From contig NZ_CP046171.1 in the NCBI RefSeq assembly GCF_011801125.1, positions 2,976,001-3,040,000 on the forward strand: 64,000 nt of DNA. Direction: 5' to 3'. The notes under the pieces were generated by a model, which saw nothing but the letters and a program-made list of their open reading frames with translations, had not been told where the DNA came from and ran no database searches. The DNA is from Nocardia brasiliensis (GTDB lineage Bacteria; Actinomycetota; Actinomycetes; Mycobacteriales; Mycobacteriaceae). The translations under genes were made by a program, and so were the position numbers. Positions 8,408-17,594 of this stretch are shown here, in pieces; the stretch's first letter is position 1; every line of letters begins with the position of its first letter.

Positions 8408-8965
8408 TCAGATCTTGGTGGCGAGGAGTTCTCGGACCAGGGGGATGGCTTCGGCGGGGTGTTCGGCGCGGATCGGTTCGCCGATGGACTCGAATTGCCA
8501 TACGCCGTCGGTGCGGTAGACCTTGCACATCACGAGGCCGGTGTGCGGGCCGGCGGCGCTCAGGTCGTAGCGGGCGAGTTCAATGCCGGACACGCTATCG
8601 ATCAAGCGGCAGAAGGCGTTCTCGATCTGGGCGAAGGTCTGTCCCGTGTAGCAGGTCACGATGAAGATCGCGGCGGTGATCTCCGGTGTCATTCTGGTCA
8701 GGTCGACGGTGATGATCTCGTTGTCGCCCTTGCCTTCTCCGGTGGTGCTGTCGCCGAGGTGGCGCACCGCGCCGTCGCGCGAGATCAATTGTTCGTGGTA
8801 TACGACGTCGACGATCTGATTGCCTGCGAAGAGCAACGCGGAGGCGTTGAGGTCGATGTCCTTGCCGGTGCCGAACCAACGTCCGGCGCGCACCGGATCC
8901 CAGCCGAGGGCCATGGTCACGTAATCGAGGGCAGCGCCGTTCTGGTCGCGAAGAGTAATGAACAT
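8408..8965 (-). CDS. TerD-family stress protein
   Basis: A 185-residue TerD/CABP-type protein. Hallmarks are the N-terminal LGWDP, the KDIDLNASALLF strand with acidic Ca2+-binding residues, HLGDSTTGEGKGDNEIITVDLTRM, and the C-terminal ELARYDLS. TerD proteins bind calcium through acidic loops and are linked to tellurite and stress tolerance and phage inhibition in other bacteria; a single unlinked copy such as this cannot be assigned a precise role. It is divergent from the MutS-like pair, with an inverted repeat between them. Confidence 0.9.
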   Translation of the reverse strand: MFITLRDQNGAALDYVTMALGWDPVRAGRWFGTGKDIDLNASALLFAGNQIVDVVYHEQLISRDGAVRHLGDSTTGEGKGDNEIITVDLTRMTPEITAAIFIVTCYTGQTFAQIENAFCRLIDSVSGIELARYDLSAAGPHTGLVMCKVYRTDGVWQFESIGEPIRAEHPAEAIPLVRELLATKI

Positions 8966-9098
8966 CGGTGGCTTCCAACGTCGATCCGACCCGTCCCGCG
9001 AGCGCGGGCCGGGTTTGCCGACCAGACTTCCCGGCGCACCTACCCGTAAAGATGCCGTAAATATGCCGGTAAAGCAAATAGGTTACGTGCTAGCGGCA

Positions 9099-9119
9099 AC
9101 TTCGATGGCGACGAAGTTT
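9099..9119. promoter_or_regulatory. Candidate operator between the terD-like and mutS-like genes
   Basis: A perfect inverted repeat AACTTCG - 7 bp - CGAAGTT lies 80 bp before the MutS-like start. Just to the left (about 9046-9074) are three short direct repeats of CCGTAAA/CCGGTAAA spaced 10-12 bp apart. Together they look like protein-binding sites for the divergent promoter region. Confidence 0.4.
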
Positions 9120-9199
9120 CGTGTGCTAACGTCCGAACGGGGCGGAGTTCGGGGAGCGTCCCGGGGAGTCGGCCCAGCGGACTGAGCAAGGGGACATTG

Positions 9200-10719
9200 A
9201 TGTCTCGATTCGGCAGCATCCTGTGGCCCGCCGGTGACGCGGTGGGCGCGGCCGTCGACGCGCGGACGATCACCGACCTGAATCTCGACGAGATCTTCAC
9301 CATCATCGCCCGCGCGGATCCGACATTGGCCAGGTATCTGCGGTCGCCGGTAGCGGACCTGGACACAGTGCTGTTCCGGCAGGAGATCTTTCGCGATCTA
9401 GCCCGCGCGGAGCTACGGGAGCTCTATACGAATTCGCGACGCAGCTGCGGATCGTGCGCGCGTTCTCTACCGCGTCGGCCGAACAACAGCACCGGCACAC
9501 GAAACACCGGCTGTATCTCGACGCCGTGCTCCGTTACGGCCGCGCCTTGACGGCTCTCAGCGAAGCGCTCGCCGGGGTGACCACCGCATCGCGCGGCTTG
9601 CGCGGGTGGCAGAGCTATCTCGAAACGTACCTGGCCACAGCTGAATTCGAGTCGCTCATGGCTGCGGCCGCGCGCGTGCGATCCCTGCTCGACGCCGTTC
9701 GCTACACCATGTCCATCGACGGGCAACAGGTCTGGGTGACGCGCGAGGAGGGCGTGCACGACTACGGCACGACCATCGAGCAGGTCTTCGCGCCGCTCGT
9801 GCACGGCTTTCACCCCAAGCCCGCCGCGCCGGAAGTCCTGTCCACCACCGTGCACTACGTGGCGGAACAGCTTGTCGATCGGGTCGCCGAACTGTATCCG
9901 GCAGCATTCGCGGAGCTGGCGAATTTCTGTGCCGCACACCCCGATTTCTTCGCTGCCTCGGTCGAATCCTGCTATCAGGAGCTGCGTTTCTATCTCTCTT
10001 TTCTCGAATTCGTGGACCATCTGACCGGCGACGGGTTGACGTTCTGCCTGCCGATGCCGACCGAGCGGTTCGAGGAGATCGCGGTGCGCGGGGGATACGA
10101 CCTCGCGTTGGCCGTCGCTCGCCGCGGCACCGGGGAATCGGTGGTGCCCAACGACTTCGGACTCAGCGGCGACGAGCGGGTACTGGTGGTCACCGGGCCG
10201 AACCAGGGCGGCAAGAGCACCTTCGCCCGAATGGTCGGCCAGCTCGCCTATCTGGCGGCGCTCGGGTGCCCGGTGCCCGCGGTGAGCGCCACGCTGCCGC
10301 TCGTCGACCGGCTGTCCACCCATTTCGAGCGCAGCGAAGGCGCCACGGACTCGGCGGGAAAACTGCACGACGAACTCACCGAGGTGCACGGCGCGCTGCG
10401 TGCCTGCACGGATCGCTCGCTCATCATCCTGAACGAGACATTCAGTTCCACCACGACGGCCGACGCGCTACAGATCGGCGATGCGGTGGTACGCCGCATC
10501 ATCGAGCGCGGCGCCGTCGCCGGCTACGTCACGTTTCTGGACGAGCTGGCGCAACCGCATCCGGCGATCGTCAGCATGGTGGCCGGAGTCGGTGACGACC
10601 CCACCACGCGCACGTTCCGGATCATGCGCAGACCCGCGGACGGCAAGGCACACGCGGCGGCGATCGCGGATCTGTTCGGCCTGGGCTACGCCGCCATAGC
10701 GGAAAGGATCGCCCGGTGA
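9200..10719 (+). pseudogene. MutS-like ATPase, first copy, interrupted by a frameshift
   Basis: The frame begins at ATG 9200 (AAGGGGA ribosome site) and reads as a MutS-like N-terminus to about 9427 (EIFRDLARAELRELY), then shifts. From 9430 the continuation EFATQLRIVRAF is in another frame and runs on to 10719. Restoring one base near 9427-9429 rejoins the two parts into about 506 residues. The ATPase core is intact: Walker A GPNQGGKSTF (about 10195-10225) and the downstream ILNETFSSTT. It overlaps the paralogue at 10716 by 4 bp. Either a true disrupted gene or a sequence error; an alternative GTG at 9454 could express only the C-terminal 421 residues. Confidence 0.75.
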
Positions 10720-12197
10720 GTGTCGGTCTGCTGGAACCGGATTCCGTGGGTCCGCACACGGTGCGCCACGGTTCGGCGGTGGTCCGGGATCTCGGCCTCG
10801 ACATCCTGTTCGACGCGATGGCGGCCGGTGATCCGTTCCTGCGCGACAGCGTCGAGTCGATCATGATGCACGGCTCGATCGACCCGGCGACGATCGAGTA
10901 CCGCCAGCAAGTGCTCGCCGACTGTCTGGCCGACCCGGGTGCCGTCCGCCGCCTGTACGAGTTGGCTTGCGCCGGTGCGGGTGTGCGCCGGTGGACGATC
11001 GGCCGCGGCGGGGCGCCGCGCGCGAAGCTGAATCTCTCGCTGGAACCGCTCGCCGAATCGCTCGACCGCGTGCGGCGGGTGCGCGCGGCATGTGCCGCGC
11101 TCGACCTACGGTCGGCGGGCTTCGCACGGCTGTCGGCGCTGGTCGCCGCGCGGTTCCCGGACAAGGTGCTCGACGCCGTCGAAACCCATATCGACGCACT
11201 GCGTTTCGAGCACGGTATCGCGCTCGGCGCCGGACTCGGCGTGGGGAACAAGCCGGTCGACATCGTGCTGCACGAGCCGCCTGGACCGGCACGGCGCGGG
11301 ATATTCGGCGTCGATCGACGGGGCAGGCGTGGCTTCACCCTTCCGGGCGGAGACGAGAAGGGCGCGCAGTACCTGGCCCGGCTGATCGGACGCGGCTTGG
11401 CTCCGGTGGCCGACACCGTCTCGCACGCGACGGATCTCTTGGCCGAGTTCTTTCTGTCGCTGCGCACTGAACTCGCGTTCTACCTCGGCTGCGTCAACCT
11501 GCACGAACGGTTGAGCGCCGCGGGCTATCCGCTGTGTTTTCCGCGGCCGCTGCCGCTCGGCGCGCCGCAGTTCCGGTGCCGGGAGTTGCGCGATCCCACC
11601 CTGGTGCTCTCGTCGAGCGCGCCGGTCGGTGGGAACGCGATCGAGGGCGCGCGGCGCTCGCTGATCTTCGTCACCGGCGCGAACAGCGGTGGCAAGTCCA
11701 CCTTCCTGCGCAGCGCCGGTCTCGCTCAGGTGATGCTGCAAGCCGGAATGTTCGTGCAGGCGGACAGTTTCGCGGCCGACGTGCGGGCGGGGGTCTGCAC
11801 GCATTTCCGGACCGAAGACGACGCCACCATGACCTACGGCCGGTTGCAGGAGGAGCTGGCGCGCATGCGCGAGATCACCGAGGTGATCGGTCCCGGGGCG
11901 CTGCTGCTGTGCAACGAGCCGTTCGCCTCGACGAACGAACGCGAAGGAACCCAGATCGCCGAGCCGATCCTGCGCGCACTGCGCGACGCGGGCGTCAAAA
12001 TCTTCTGCGTGACCCACCTGCACGATCTGGCCCGGGAATTCTACGACCGCCGTGGCGATTCCGAGTTGTTCCTGCGGGCCGAACGGCTGCCGGACGGCAC
12101 CCGGACCTTCCGCCTGGTCGAGGGCGAGCCCGCGGCGACGAGCCACGGCGGTGACATGTTCGGCCGCGTCTTCGGCACCGATCGAATGCCGGTGTAG
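10716..12197 (+). CDS. MutS-like ATPase, second copy
   Basis: A 493-residue protein with a MutS-type ABC ATPase at the C-terminus: Walker A GANSGGKSTF (about residues 321-330), a signature-like region TYGRLQEELARM, Walker B LLLCNEPFAST, and a H-loop VTHLHDLARE. It lacks the MutS mismatch-recognition domain I and is about half the length of MutS, matching the short MutS-related proteins of actinobacteria with unknown roles. GTG start at 10716 overlaps the stop of the first copy (GTGA), so the two are translationally coupled and may act as a heterodimer. Confidence 0.85.
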   Translation: MSVGLLEPDSVGPHTVRHGSAVVRDLGLDILFDAMAAGDPFLRDSVESIMMHGSIDPATIEYRQQVLADCLADPGAVRRLYELACAGAGVRRWTIGRGGAPRAKLNLSLEPLAESLDRVRRVRAACAALDLRSAGFARLSALVAARFPDKVLDAVETHIDALRFEHGIALGAGLGVGNKPVDIVLHEPPGPARRGIFGVDRRGRRGFTLPGGDEKGAQYLARLIGRGLAPVADTVSHATDLLAEFFLSLRTELAFYLGCVNLHERLSAAGYPLCFPRPLPLGAPQFRCRELRDPTLVLSSSAPVGGNAIEGARRSLIFVTGANSGGKSTFLRSAGLAQVMLQAGMFVQADSFAADVRAGVCTHFRTEDDATMTYGRLQEELARMREITEVIGPGALLLCNEPFASTNEREGTQIAEPILRALRDAGVKIFCVTHLHDLAREFYDRRGDSELFLRAERLPDGTRTFRLVEGEPAATSHGGDMFGRVFGTDRMPV

Positions 12198-12255
12198 CGC
12201 ACTATGGACGGGGAGGCGTCACGGATTCCCCGCGACGCGAATGGAGGCCGGTCTC

Positions 12256-12504
12256 ATGTCGGACACGAACAAGCGCAATCTCCTCTACTTCGAAAGTCCT
12301 TCCATGCGTGGGTTGTACGAGGCGATGGACGAGTGGCAGCGCGGCGCCGACCGGCGGTTGCTCTCGATCGATGTCCAGCGTGATGGCGACAACTACTGCT
12401 GCATCGCGCTGACCAACCCGTCCGAGGTCGTGATCACCAGTCCCGACGGGCACAATCACGCGAACGTCAGTCGCTTCGGGACCCTGGCCGTCGACGCGGT
12501 TTAG
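12256..12504 (+). CDS. Small conserved-looking protein, unknown
   Basis: An 82-residue soluble protein (MSDTNKRNLLYFESPSMRG...). The ATG at 12256 has GGAGG nine bases upstream; an in-frame ATG at 12241 would overlap that site. The middle is YEAMDEWQ and the end has ITSPDGHNHANVSRFG. There is no membrane segment or signal. It follows the MutS-like pair by 58 bp on the same strand and its 3' end overlaps the convergent TetR gene by 38 bp. No family recognised. Confidence 0.6.
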   Translation: MSDTNKRNLLYFESPSMRGLYEAMDEWQRGADRRLLSIDVQRDGDNYCCIALTNPSEVVITSPDGHNHANVSRFGTLAVDAV

Positions 12505-13135
12505 CCTGGCCCCCAGTCGTTTCGGCGAACGCGCCCGCGTGCGCGGCGAGCGCGGCCGCGGCCGCCGCGCGCTCAGGCAGACCGGGATCGGGTGGGGTGC
12601 GCAGCAAGATCAGCTGGTGATAGAGCGGCGCGGTCGCCGCGATGAGCAGGGCGCGCGCGTCGACACCGGGGTGGAGTTCGCCGCGGTCGATCGCGCGTTC
12701 GACGACGATCTCCGATTGGGCGTAGCGGTCCGCCCACAGCCGCCGCAGCGCGGTGGCGGCCGCCTCGGAGCGGAACGAGACCGCGATCAGCGCCTCGGCG
12801 ATCGAGGATTCCTCGGTCAGCGAGTCCTGGATCTCCTGGTTCAGCGCGGTCAGGTCACCGCGCAACGTCCCGGTGTCGCGCGGGTGCCAGTCCAGGTCGC
12901 GCGCCGCGGCGAACACATCGGTGATCAGCCCCGCGACATCGCGCCAGCGGCGATACACCGTGGTGCGGTGCACGCCGGCGCGTGCGGCGACCGTGTCGAC
13001 GGTGAGCGCGTCGTAGCCGTGTTCGGTCAGTTCCGCGCGGACCGCGTCGAGGACCTGCTCCCGGGTGCGTGCGGTGCGACCGCCCGGACGGGGTCGGGGC
13101 GGCGAATCTGGCGTCGAGGGCGGTGAAGGAGGCAA
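12467..13135 (-). CDS. TetR-family repressor
   Basis: A 222-residue regulator with an N-terminal TetR helix-turn-helix (about residues 22-70: REQVLDAVRAEL, then AARAGVHRTTVYRRW) and a helical ligand-binding C-terminal domain. The only usable start is a TTG at 13135, preceded by GGA at nine bases. It is divergent from the ABC-F gene at 13290; the 154-bp gap contains two short palindromes likely to be its operator. The natural inference is drug-responsive control of the ABC-F and acetyltransferase genes, as for many resistance operons. Its 3' end overlaps the small gene ending at 12504. Confidence 0.88.
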   Translation of the reverse strand: MPPSPPSTPDSPPRPRPGGRTARTREQVLDAVRAELTEHGYDALTVDTVAARAGVHRTTVYRRWRDVAGLITDVFAAARDLDWHPRDTGTLRGDLTALNQEIQDSLTEESSIAEALIAVSFRSEAAATALRRLWADRYAQSEIVVERAIDRGELHPGVDARALLIAATAPLYHQLILLRTPPDPGLPERAAAAAALAAHAGAFAETTGGQAKPRRRPGSRSD

Positions 13136-13168
13136 TGTCGATGATCCGGTTGCTCTAGGGGACGGGCG

Positions 13169-13193
13169 TATGGCACCATACTAATGCAACATT
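13169..13193. promoter_or_regulatory. Candidate TetR operator
   Basis: Two adjacent palindromes in the TetR/ABC-F divergent gap: TATGG-CA-CCATA (13169-13180) and AATG-CAA-CATT (13183-13193). Their position 34-58 bp before the TetR start and about 100 bp before the ABC-F start suits an auto-repressing TetR operator. Confidence 0.45.
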
Positions 13194-13289
13194 CGTCGCA
13201 CTAGTGAGGTAGGCCGATGGTCATTCGAAGTGTTCACCCGGTCCTGCGGTGCTCGATCGCCGCGTCCTCGAATGCTTCGGAGTGCGCCT

Positions 13290-14897
13290 ATGCCAACCCA
13301 GATCACCGCGCACGCGGTCACCAAGTCCTTTCACGGCCGACCGATCCTCGATGAGCTGAACTGTGTGCTCGCCGCGGGCGAGCGCACCGGGATCATCGGC
13401 GAGAACGGCTCCGGCAAGACCACCCTGCTGCGCCTGTTCGCGGGTCGGGAACAGCCCGACGCGGGGGAGATCGTCGTCCAGGCCGACGGCGGCGTCGGAT
13501 ATCTCGCGCAGGACGAGTACCTGCCGCCGCACCTGACCGTGCGGCAGGTCATCGATCGCGCCATGGGCGAGCTCCGCGCGATCGAGCGGCGGATGCGCGG
13601 CCTCGAGGTCGCGATGAGCACCGGCGACGACCGTGGCCTGGCCGAATACGGCGAGCTGACAACGATTTTCGAGCTGCGCGGCGGCTACGACGCGGATGCC
13701 AGGGTGGAGCGCGCGTTGCACGGTCTCGGCCTCGGACTGGTCCGTCGCGATCGCGTCGTCGGCGAACTGTCCGGCGGCGAGCAGGTCCGGTTGCGCCTGG
13801 CCGCGGTGCTGGCGGCCGGATCAGAAGTACTGCTGCTCGACGAACCGACAAATCACCTCGACGACGACGCGCTGACCTGGCTGGAAGAGCATCTACGCGG
13901 CAGGAGCGGCACCACGGTCACGGTGTCGCACGACCGGACTTTCCTGGAACGGGTCGCGACCACCCTGCTCGAGGTCGACGCGGACCGGCGCACCGTCGTT
14001 CGCTACGGCAACGGCTACTCGGGGTTCCTGTCGGAGAAGGCGGCCGCCCGGGAACGGTGGGTGCAGGCGTACGCGCGATGGCAGGCCGATGTCGATCGGC
14101 TCCGCGAGTTCGCCGCGACCACCGCGCGTCGGGTCGCGCCCGGCCGGGCGATGCGCGACAACAACAAGCTCGGTTACGACCGCGCCGGTGGCCGGGTCCA
14201 GCAGTCGCTGGCCAGCCGGGTCCGCAATACCGAGGAACGGTTGCGGCGCCACCTCGCCGATCCGGTACCCCCGCCACCGGAACCGTTGCGGTTCACCCCC
14301 GCTCTGCACGTGGGTCGCACCGGCGGCGCCGTGCTCGAGGCGACGGACGTCGCGGTCGACGGCAGGCTGGCCCGGACCGATATCACGGTCGCGGCCGGCG
14401 ATCGGCTGTTGATCACCGGCCCGAACGGGGCAGGCAAGACCACCTTGCTCCGGGTGCTGGCCGGCGCGGTGGCGCCGGATCGCGGCACCGTCGTGCGGCG
14501 CGGCAGGGTCGGCTATCTCGCGCAGGAGCCGCCGCCCGGCGTACCCGGCGAGACACTGCTCGCGGCCTTCGGCCGAGGGCGCGGTGGCGGGGCGGATCGG
14601 CATGCCGAAATGCTGATGTCGCTCGGCCTGTTCGATCGGACCCGGCTCACCGCCCGCGTTGCGGAGCTGTCCACCGGGCAGCGGCAGCGACTTGCCTTGG
14701 CGCGGTTGGTCACCGAGCCCGTCGACGCGCTGTTGCTCGACGAACCCACCAACCATCTGTCACCCGGACTGGTCGAGGATCTGGAGACCGCGTTGGCCGG
14801 CTACCGCGGCGCCCTCGTGATCGTCAGCCACGATCGGCGCCTGCGGGCGCGTTGGCGGGGCGCGCACCTCGCGCTGCGTGCCACCGTCTCCGTCTGA
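13290..14897 (+). CDS. ABC-F ATPase, antibiotic-resistance type
   Basis: A 535-residue soluble protein with two ABC domains and no membrane part. Domain 1: Walker A GENGSGKTT (37-45), signature LSGGEQ, Walker B LLLDEPTNHLD. Domain 2: Walker A GPNGAGKTT (about 377-385), signature LSTGQ, Walker B LLLDEPTNHLS. The linker (about 250-340) is charged and helical. ABC-F proteins bind the ribosome and either tune translation or dislodge antibiotics. The divergent TetR gene and the downstream Vat/CatB-type acetyltransferase favour an antibiotic-protection role, but the drug is not predictable. ATG at 13290. Confidence 0.9.
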   Translation: MPTQITAHAVTKSFHGRPILDELNCVLAAGERTGIIGENGSGKTTLLRLFAGREQPDAGEIVVQADGGVGYLAQDEYLPPHLTVRQVIDRAMGELRAIERRMRGLEVAMSTGDDRGLAEYGELTTIFELRGGYDADARVERALHGLGLGLVRRDRVVGELSGGEQVRLRLAAVLAAGSEVLLLDEPTNHLDDDALTWLEEHLRGRSGTTVTVSHDRTFLERVATTLLEVDADRRTVVRYGNGYSGFLSEKAAARERWVQAYARWQADVDRLREFAATTARRVAPGRAMRDNNKLGYDRAGGRVQQSLASRVRNTEERLRRHLADPVPPPPEPLRFTPALHVGRTGGAVLEATDVAVDGRLARTDITVAAGDRLLITGPNGAGKTTLLRVLAGAVAPDRGTVVRRGRVGYLAQEPPPGVPGETLLAAFGRGRGGGADRHAEMLMSLGLFDRTRLTARVAELSTGQRQRLALARLVTEPVDALLLDEPTNHLSPGLVEDLETALAGYRGALVIVSHDRRLRARWRGAHLALRATVSV

Positions 14898-14932
14898 TCC
14901 ACCGATTCCCCACGTACCGAAGGAGTTCCGCT

Positions 14933-15592
14933 GTGCCCGATAGTCCTGCCTTGTCACCCGCCGACCCAACCGTGTTGCATCCCATGCGAGGCCAGCCGCG
15001 CGTGGTGCAGTTGCGGCCGTTGCTCACCTCGCCGCTGATCGAGGTCGGGGAGTACTCGTATTACGACGACCCGGACGACGCGACCGCGTTCCAGACCCGC
15101 AACGTGCTGTATCACTACGGCCCGGAGAAGTTGATCATCGGGAAGTTCTGCGCGCTCGGCACCGGAACGCGGTTCATCATGAACGGCGCCAACCACCGCA
15201 TGGACGGTCCGTCGACGTTTCCGTTTCCGATGATGGGCGGCTCGTGGGCCCAGCATGTCGATCTGCTCACGGATTTGCCGAACCGCGGCGACACCGTTGT
15301 CGGCAACGACGTGTGGTTCGGCAACGGCGTCACCGTGCTGCCCGGTGTGCGGATCGGGCACGGCGCGATCATCGGCGCCGGGTCCGTCGTGACCGGCACG
15401 GTGCCCGACTACGGCATCGTCGGGGGCAATCCGGCACGGCTGCTGCGCAGCCGCTACAGCGACGCCGATATCGCCCGTCTGCTCGACATCGCCTGGTGGG
15501 ACTGGCCCGTCGCCCACCTCACCGCCCACCTTCGAACCATCATGGCGGGCAGCGTCGACGATCTGGCGGCGGCGGCCGCAACCCTGAGGTAA
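14933..15592 (+). CDS. CatB/Vat-type hexapeptide O-acetyltransferase
   Basis: A 219-residue left-handed beta-helix acetyltransferase of the xenobiotic acetyltransferase group. Landmarks: IEVGEYSYYDDP near the N-terminus, IGKFCALGTGTRFIMNGANHRMDG with the catalytic histidine (about 89), the long loop typical of Vat/CatB, and coil repeats VGNDVWFGNGVTVLPGVRIGHGAIIGAGSVV. Known relatives acetylate chloramphenicol or streptogramin A, though many are sugar or unknown acetyltransferases. GTG at 14933 follows AAGGAG and lies 35 bp behind the ABC-F gene, so they are likely one operon. Confidence 0.87.
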   Translation: MPDSPALSPADPTVLHPMRGQPRVVQLRPLLTSPLIEVGEYSYYDDPDDATAFQTRNVLYHYGPEKLIIGKFCALGTGTRFIMNGANHRMDGPSTFPFPMMGGSWAQHVDLLTDLPNRGDTVVGNDVWFGNGVTVLPGVRIGHGAIIGAGSVVTGTVPDYGIVGGNPARLLRSRYSDADIARLLDIAWWDWPVAHLTAHLRTIMAGSVDDLAAAAATLR

Positions 15593-15670
15593 CCGGCGTC
15601 GTCGCGGCCGCGAGCGCGCCGGACATCGTCAACTCGTTCGCGTGCCGAAAGGATCTGAGGAACAATCGCT

Positions 15671-17239
15671 GTGCACAGCGAAGGGTTCGCGATGACAGTA
15701 GACAACTCCGATCGACCCGAGCCGCGTGCGCGACGCCTCGATCGTCGCCGCGTGCTCGGGATGATGGCCGCCGCGCCCGTTGCGGTGCCGTTGCTACGCG
15801 CGGCCGCGGCGACGGCCGCACCGTCGGCTCGGCCGAACATCCTCGTGCTGATGACCGATCAGGAGCGGGCGGATGTGGTGCTGCCGCCGGGATTCGAGCT
15901 GCCCGCGCGGGCGCGACTGGCGGCGAACGGGGTGCGCTTCGCCATGCATCACACGCCGACCGCCCCGTGCTCACCCGCGCGCTCCACCCTGTTCACCGGG
16001 CTACAGGCACCGGTGAGCGGGATGCTCGACAACGTGCGCGGCAACGATCTGATGGGCACGGTGCTCGGCGCGATCCAGACCTGGAGCCCTGACCTGGACA
16101 CCGCGATCCCGACGCTCGGCACGGTGTTGCGCGACGGCGGGTACCGCACGGCCTATATCGGCAAGTGGCACCTGTCGGATTCGGTGGCGGCCGAGCCGAC
16201 GGGGTTGTCGGCGTACGGGTTCGACGAAGCCATCGACATCCTGTCGGCGGGCGGCCCGAACGAGGGCACCCAGCAGGACCCCGGCGTGGTCGAGCACGCG
16301 GTGGACTGGTTGCGGCGCCACGGCGCGGATCCCGAGCCGTGGCTGTGCGTGGTGAGCATGGTGAATCCGCACGACATGATGTTCTGCCCGCGCCTGTACC
16401 GCTTCGAGGACGTGCCGGAGCACGGTGCCGACGTGCCACCGAATTTCGAATCCGACCTGAGTACCAAGCCGCGAGTGCAGAGCCGGTGGCGCACCATCAA
16501 CGGCATCGTCGGCGGGCCGATGCCGACCGAGCTCGACTCCGACGACGCCAGGCAGCAGTGGCGGCGCTGGGGTAACTGGTACCTCGAATTGCTACGCCGC
16601 ACAGACGAATTGACCGGTCGGGTGCTTGCGGCGCTGGACCGCGGCGGCGCGGCGGACAACACCGTGGTGGTGCGGGTCGCCGATCACGGCGAACTCGGTG
16701 GCGCGCACGGCCTGCGGCAGAAGGGCGCGATGATCTATCGGGAGAACAACCGCGTGCCGCTCGTCATCGCCGATCCGCGCGATCCCAGCGTGCACGGCCG
16801 GACCGCGAACGCGTTGACCTCCCATATCGATCTGGTGCCGACCTTGGCGGCCCTGGCCGGGATCGACGGTGCCGCAGCGGGTTCGGGCCCCGGCCGGAAT
16901 CTCGTTCCGGTGCTGGCCGATCCGGCGCGCACGGTCCGGGACGCGATCCTGCTCACCTCGGACGCGAAATCCAGTGGGGGACAGCTGCCGGGCAGCAGGT
17001 ACTGCCTGCGCGGCGCGATCACCGCCCGCTACAGCTTCGCCAGATACGGCACCGCCGAACAGCTCGACCGGCCGCGCGGCGAGTTCGAGTACGAACTCTA
17101 CGATCGTCAGGAAGACCCGCTGGAACTCCGCAATCTCGCGCACGGCGGCGGCGCCTCCGGCCTGGTCGACGACTTGAACGACCTGGTCGACACGTTGATC
17201 GCGCGGGAGCTGCGCCACCGCGACACCGAAACCCGCTGA
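15671..17239 (+). CDS. Tat-exported sulfatase-like hydrolase
   Basis: A 522-residue type-I sulfatase. A twin-arginine leader (RRLDRRRVLGMM, then AAAPVAVPLL) ends near residue 55. The formylglycine site C-S-P-A-R is intact (Cys about 100), with the metal-binding LMTDQERAD near the start of the mature protein and VVRVADHGELGGAHG later. The match is closest to choline-sulfatase or arylsulfatase-like enzymes. The start is GTG 15671 (GAGGAAC upstream) or ATG 15692; both keep the Tat signal. It needs a formylglycine-generating enzyme encoded elsewhere. A galactonate-dehydratase remnant lies just downstream. Confidence 0.9.
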   Translation: MHSEGFAMTVDNSDRPEPRARRLDRRRVLGMMAAAPVAVPLLRAAAATAAPSARPNILVLMTDQERADVVLPPGFELPARARLAANGVRFAMHHTPTAPCSPARSTLFTGLQAPVSGMLDNVRGNDLMGTVLGAIQTWSPDLDTAIPTLGTVLRDGGYRTAYIGKWHLSDSVAAEPTGLSAYGFDEAIDILSAGGPNEGTQQDPGVVEHAVDWLRRHGADPEPWLCVVSMVNPHDMMFCPRLYRFEDVPEHGADVPPNFESDLSTKPRVQSRWRTINGIVGGPMPTELDSDDARQQWRRWGNWYLELLRRTDELTGRVLAALDRGGAADNTVVVRVADHGELGGAHGLRQKGAMIYRENNRVPLVIADPRDPSVHGRTANALTSHIDLVPTLAALAGIDGAAAGSGPGRNLVPVLADPARTVRDAILLTSDAKSSGGQLPGSRYCLRGAITARYSFARYGTAEQLDRPRGEFEYELYDRQEDPLELRNLAHGGGASGLVDDLNDLVDTLIARELRHRDTETR

Positions 17240-17370
17240 GCCGCACGCACAGTCGCGCCACGCGGCTGCGGTCAGGTCGCCGAGGTGCGCAGCGCGCGGC
17301 GATGGTGGCCGCGTCGTCGTGCGCGAGCATGGCACTGCCGGGTGCGAGTTCGCGCAGGGTGCGCACGATC

Positions 17371-17594
17371 CCGGAGCAGAGCCTCGGCATTCACTACAAC
17401 GAGGGGTCCGGCCTGCTCGACTACCTCGTGGATCCCACGGTCTTCGCCTACCGCGACGGCTACGTCGATCTCCTGCGGGCGCCGGGCCTCGGCATCGAGG
17501 TCGACGAGGACGCGGTGGCGCGGACCGCGGACTGGGGCATCGCTGGCGCAACCCCGTCTGGCACCGCAAGGACAGGTCCTTCGCCGAATGGTGA
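17371..17594 (+). pseudogene. Remnant of a DgoD-like D-galactonate dehydratase (C-terminal tail)
   Basis: Only the last 70 or so codons of an enolase-superfamily dehydratase remain. One frame reads EQSLGIHYNEGSGLLDYLVD and then APGLGIEVDEDAVARTADW; after a one-base loss in the G run at 17534-17537 the next frame gives GHRWRNPVWHRKDRSFAEW and a stop at 17594. The WRNPxWxxxDxSxAEW ending is characteristic of DgoD. No catalytic residues remain. Sequence 17240-17370 and 17595-17756 shows no other gene. Confidence 0.7.
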
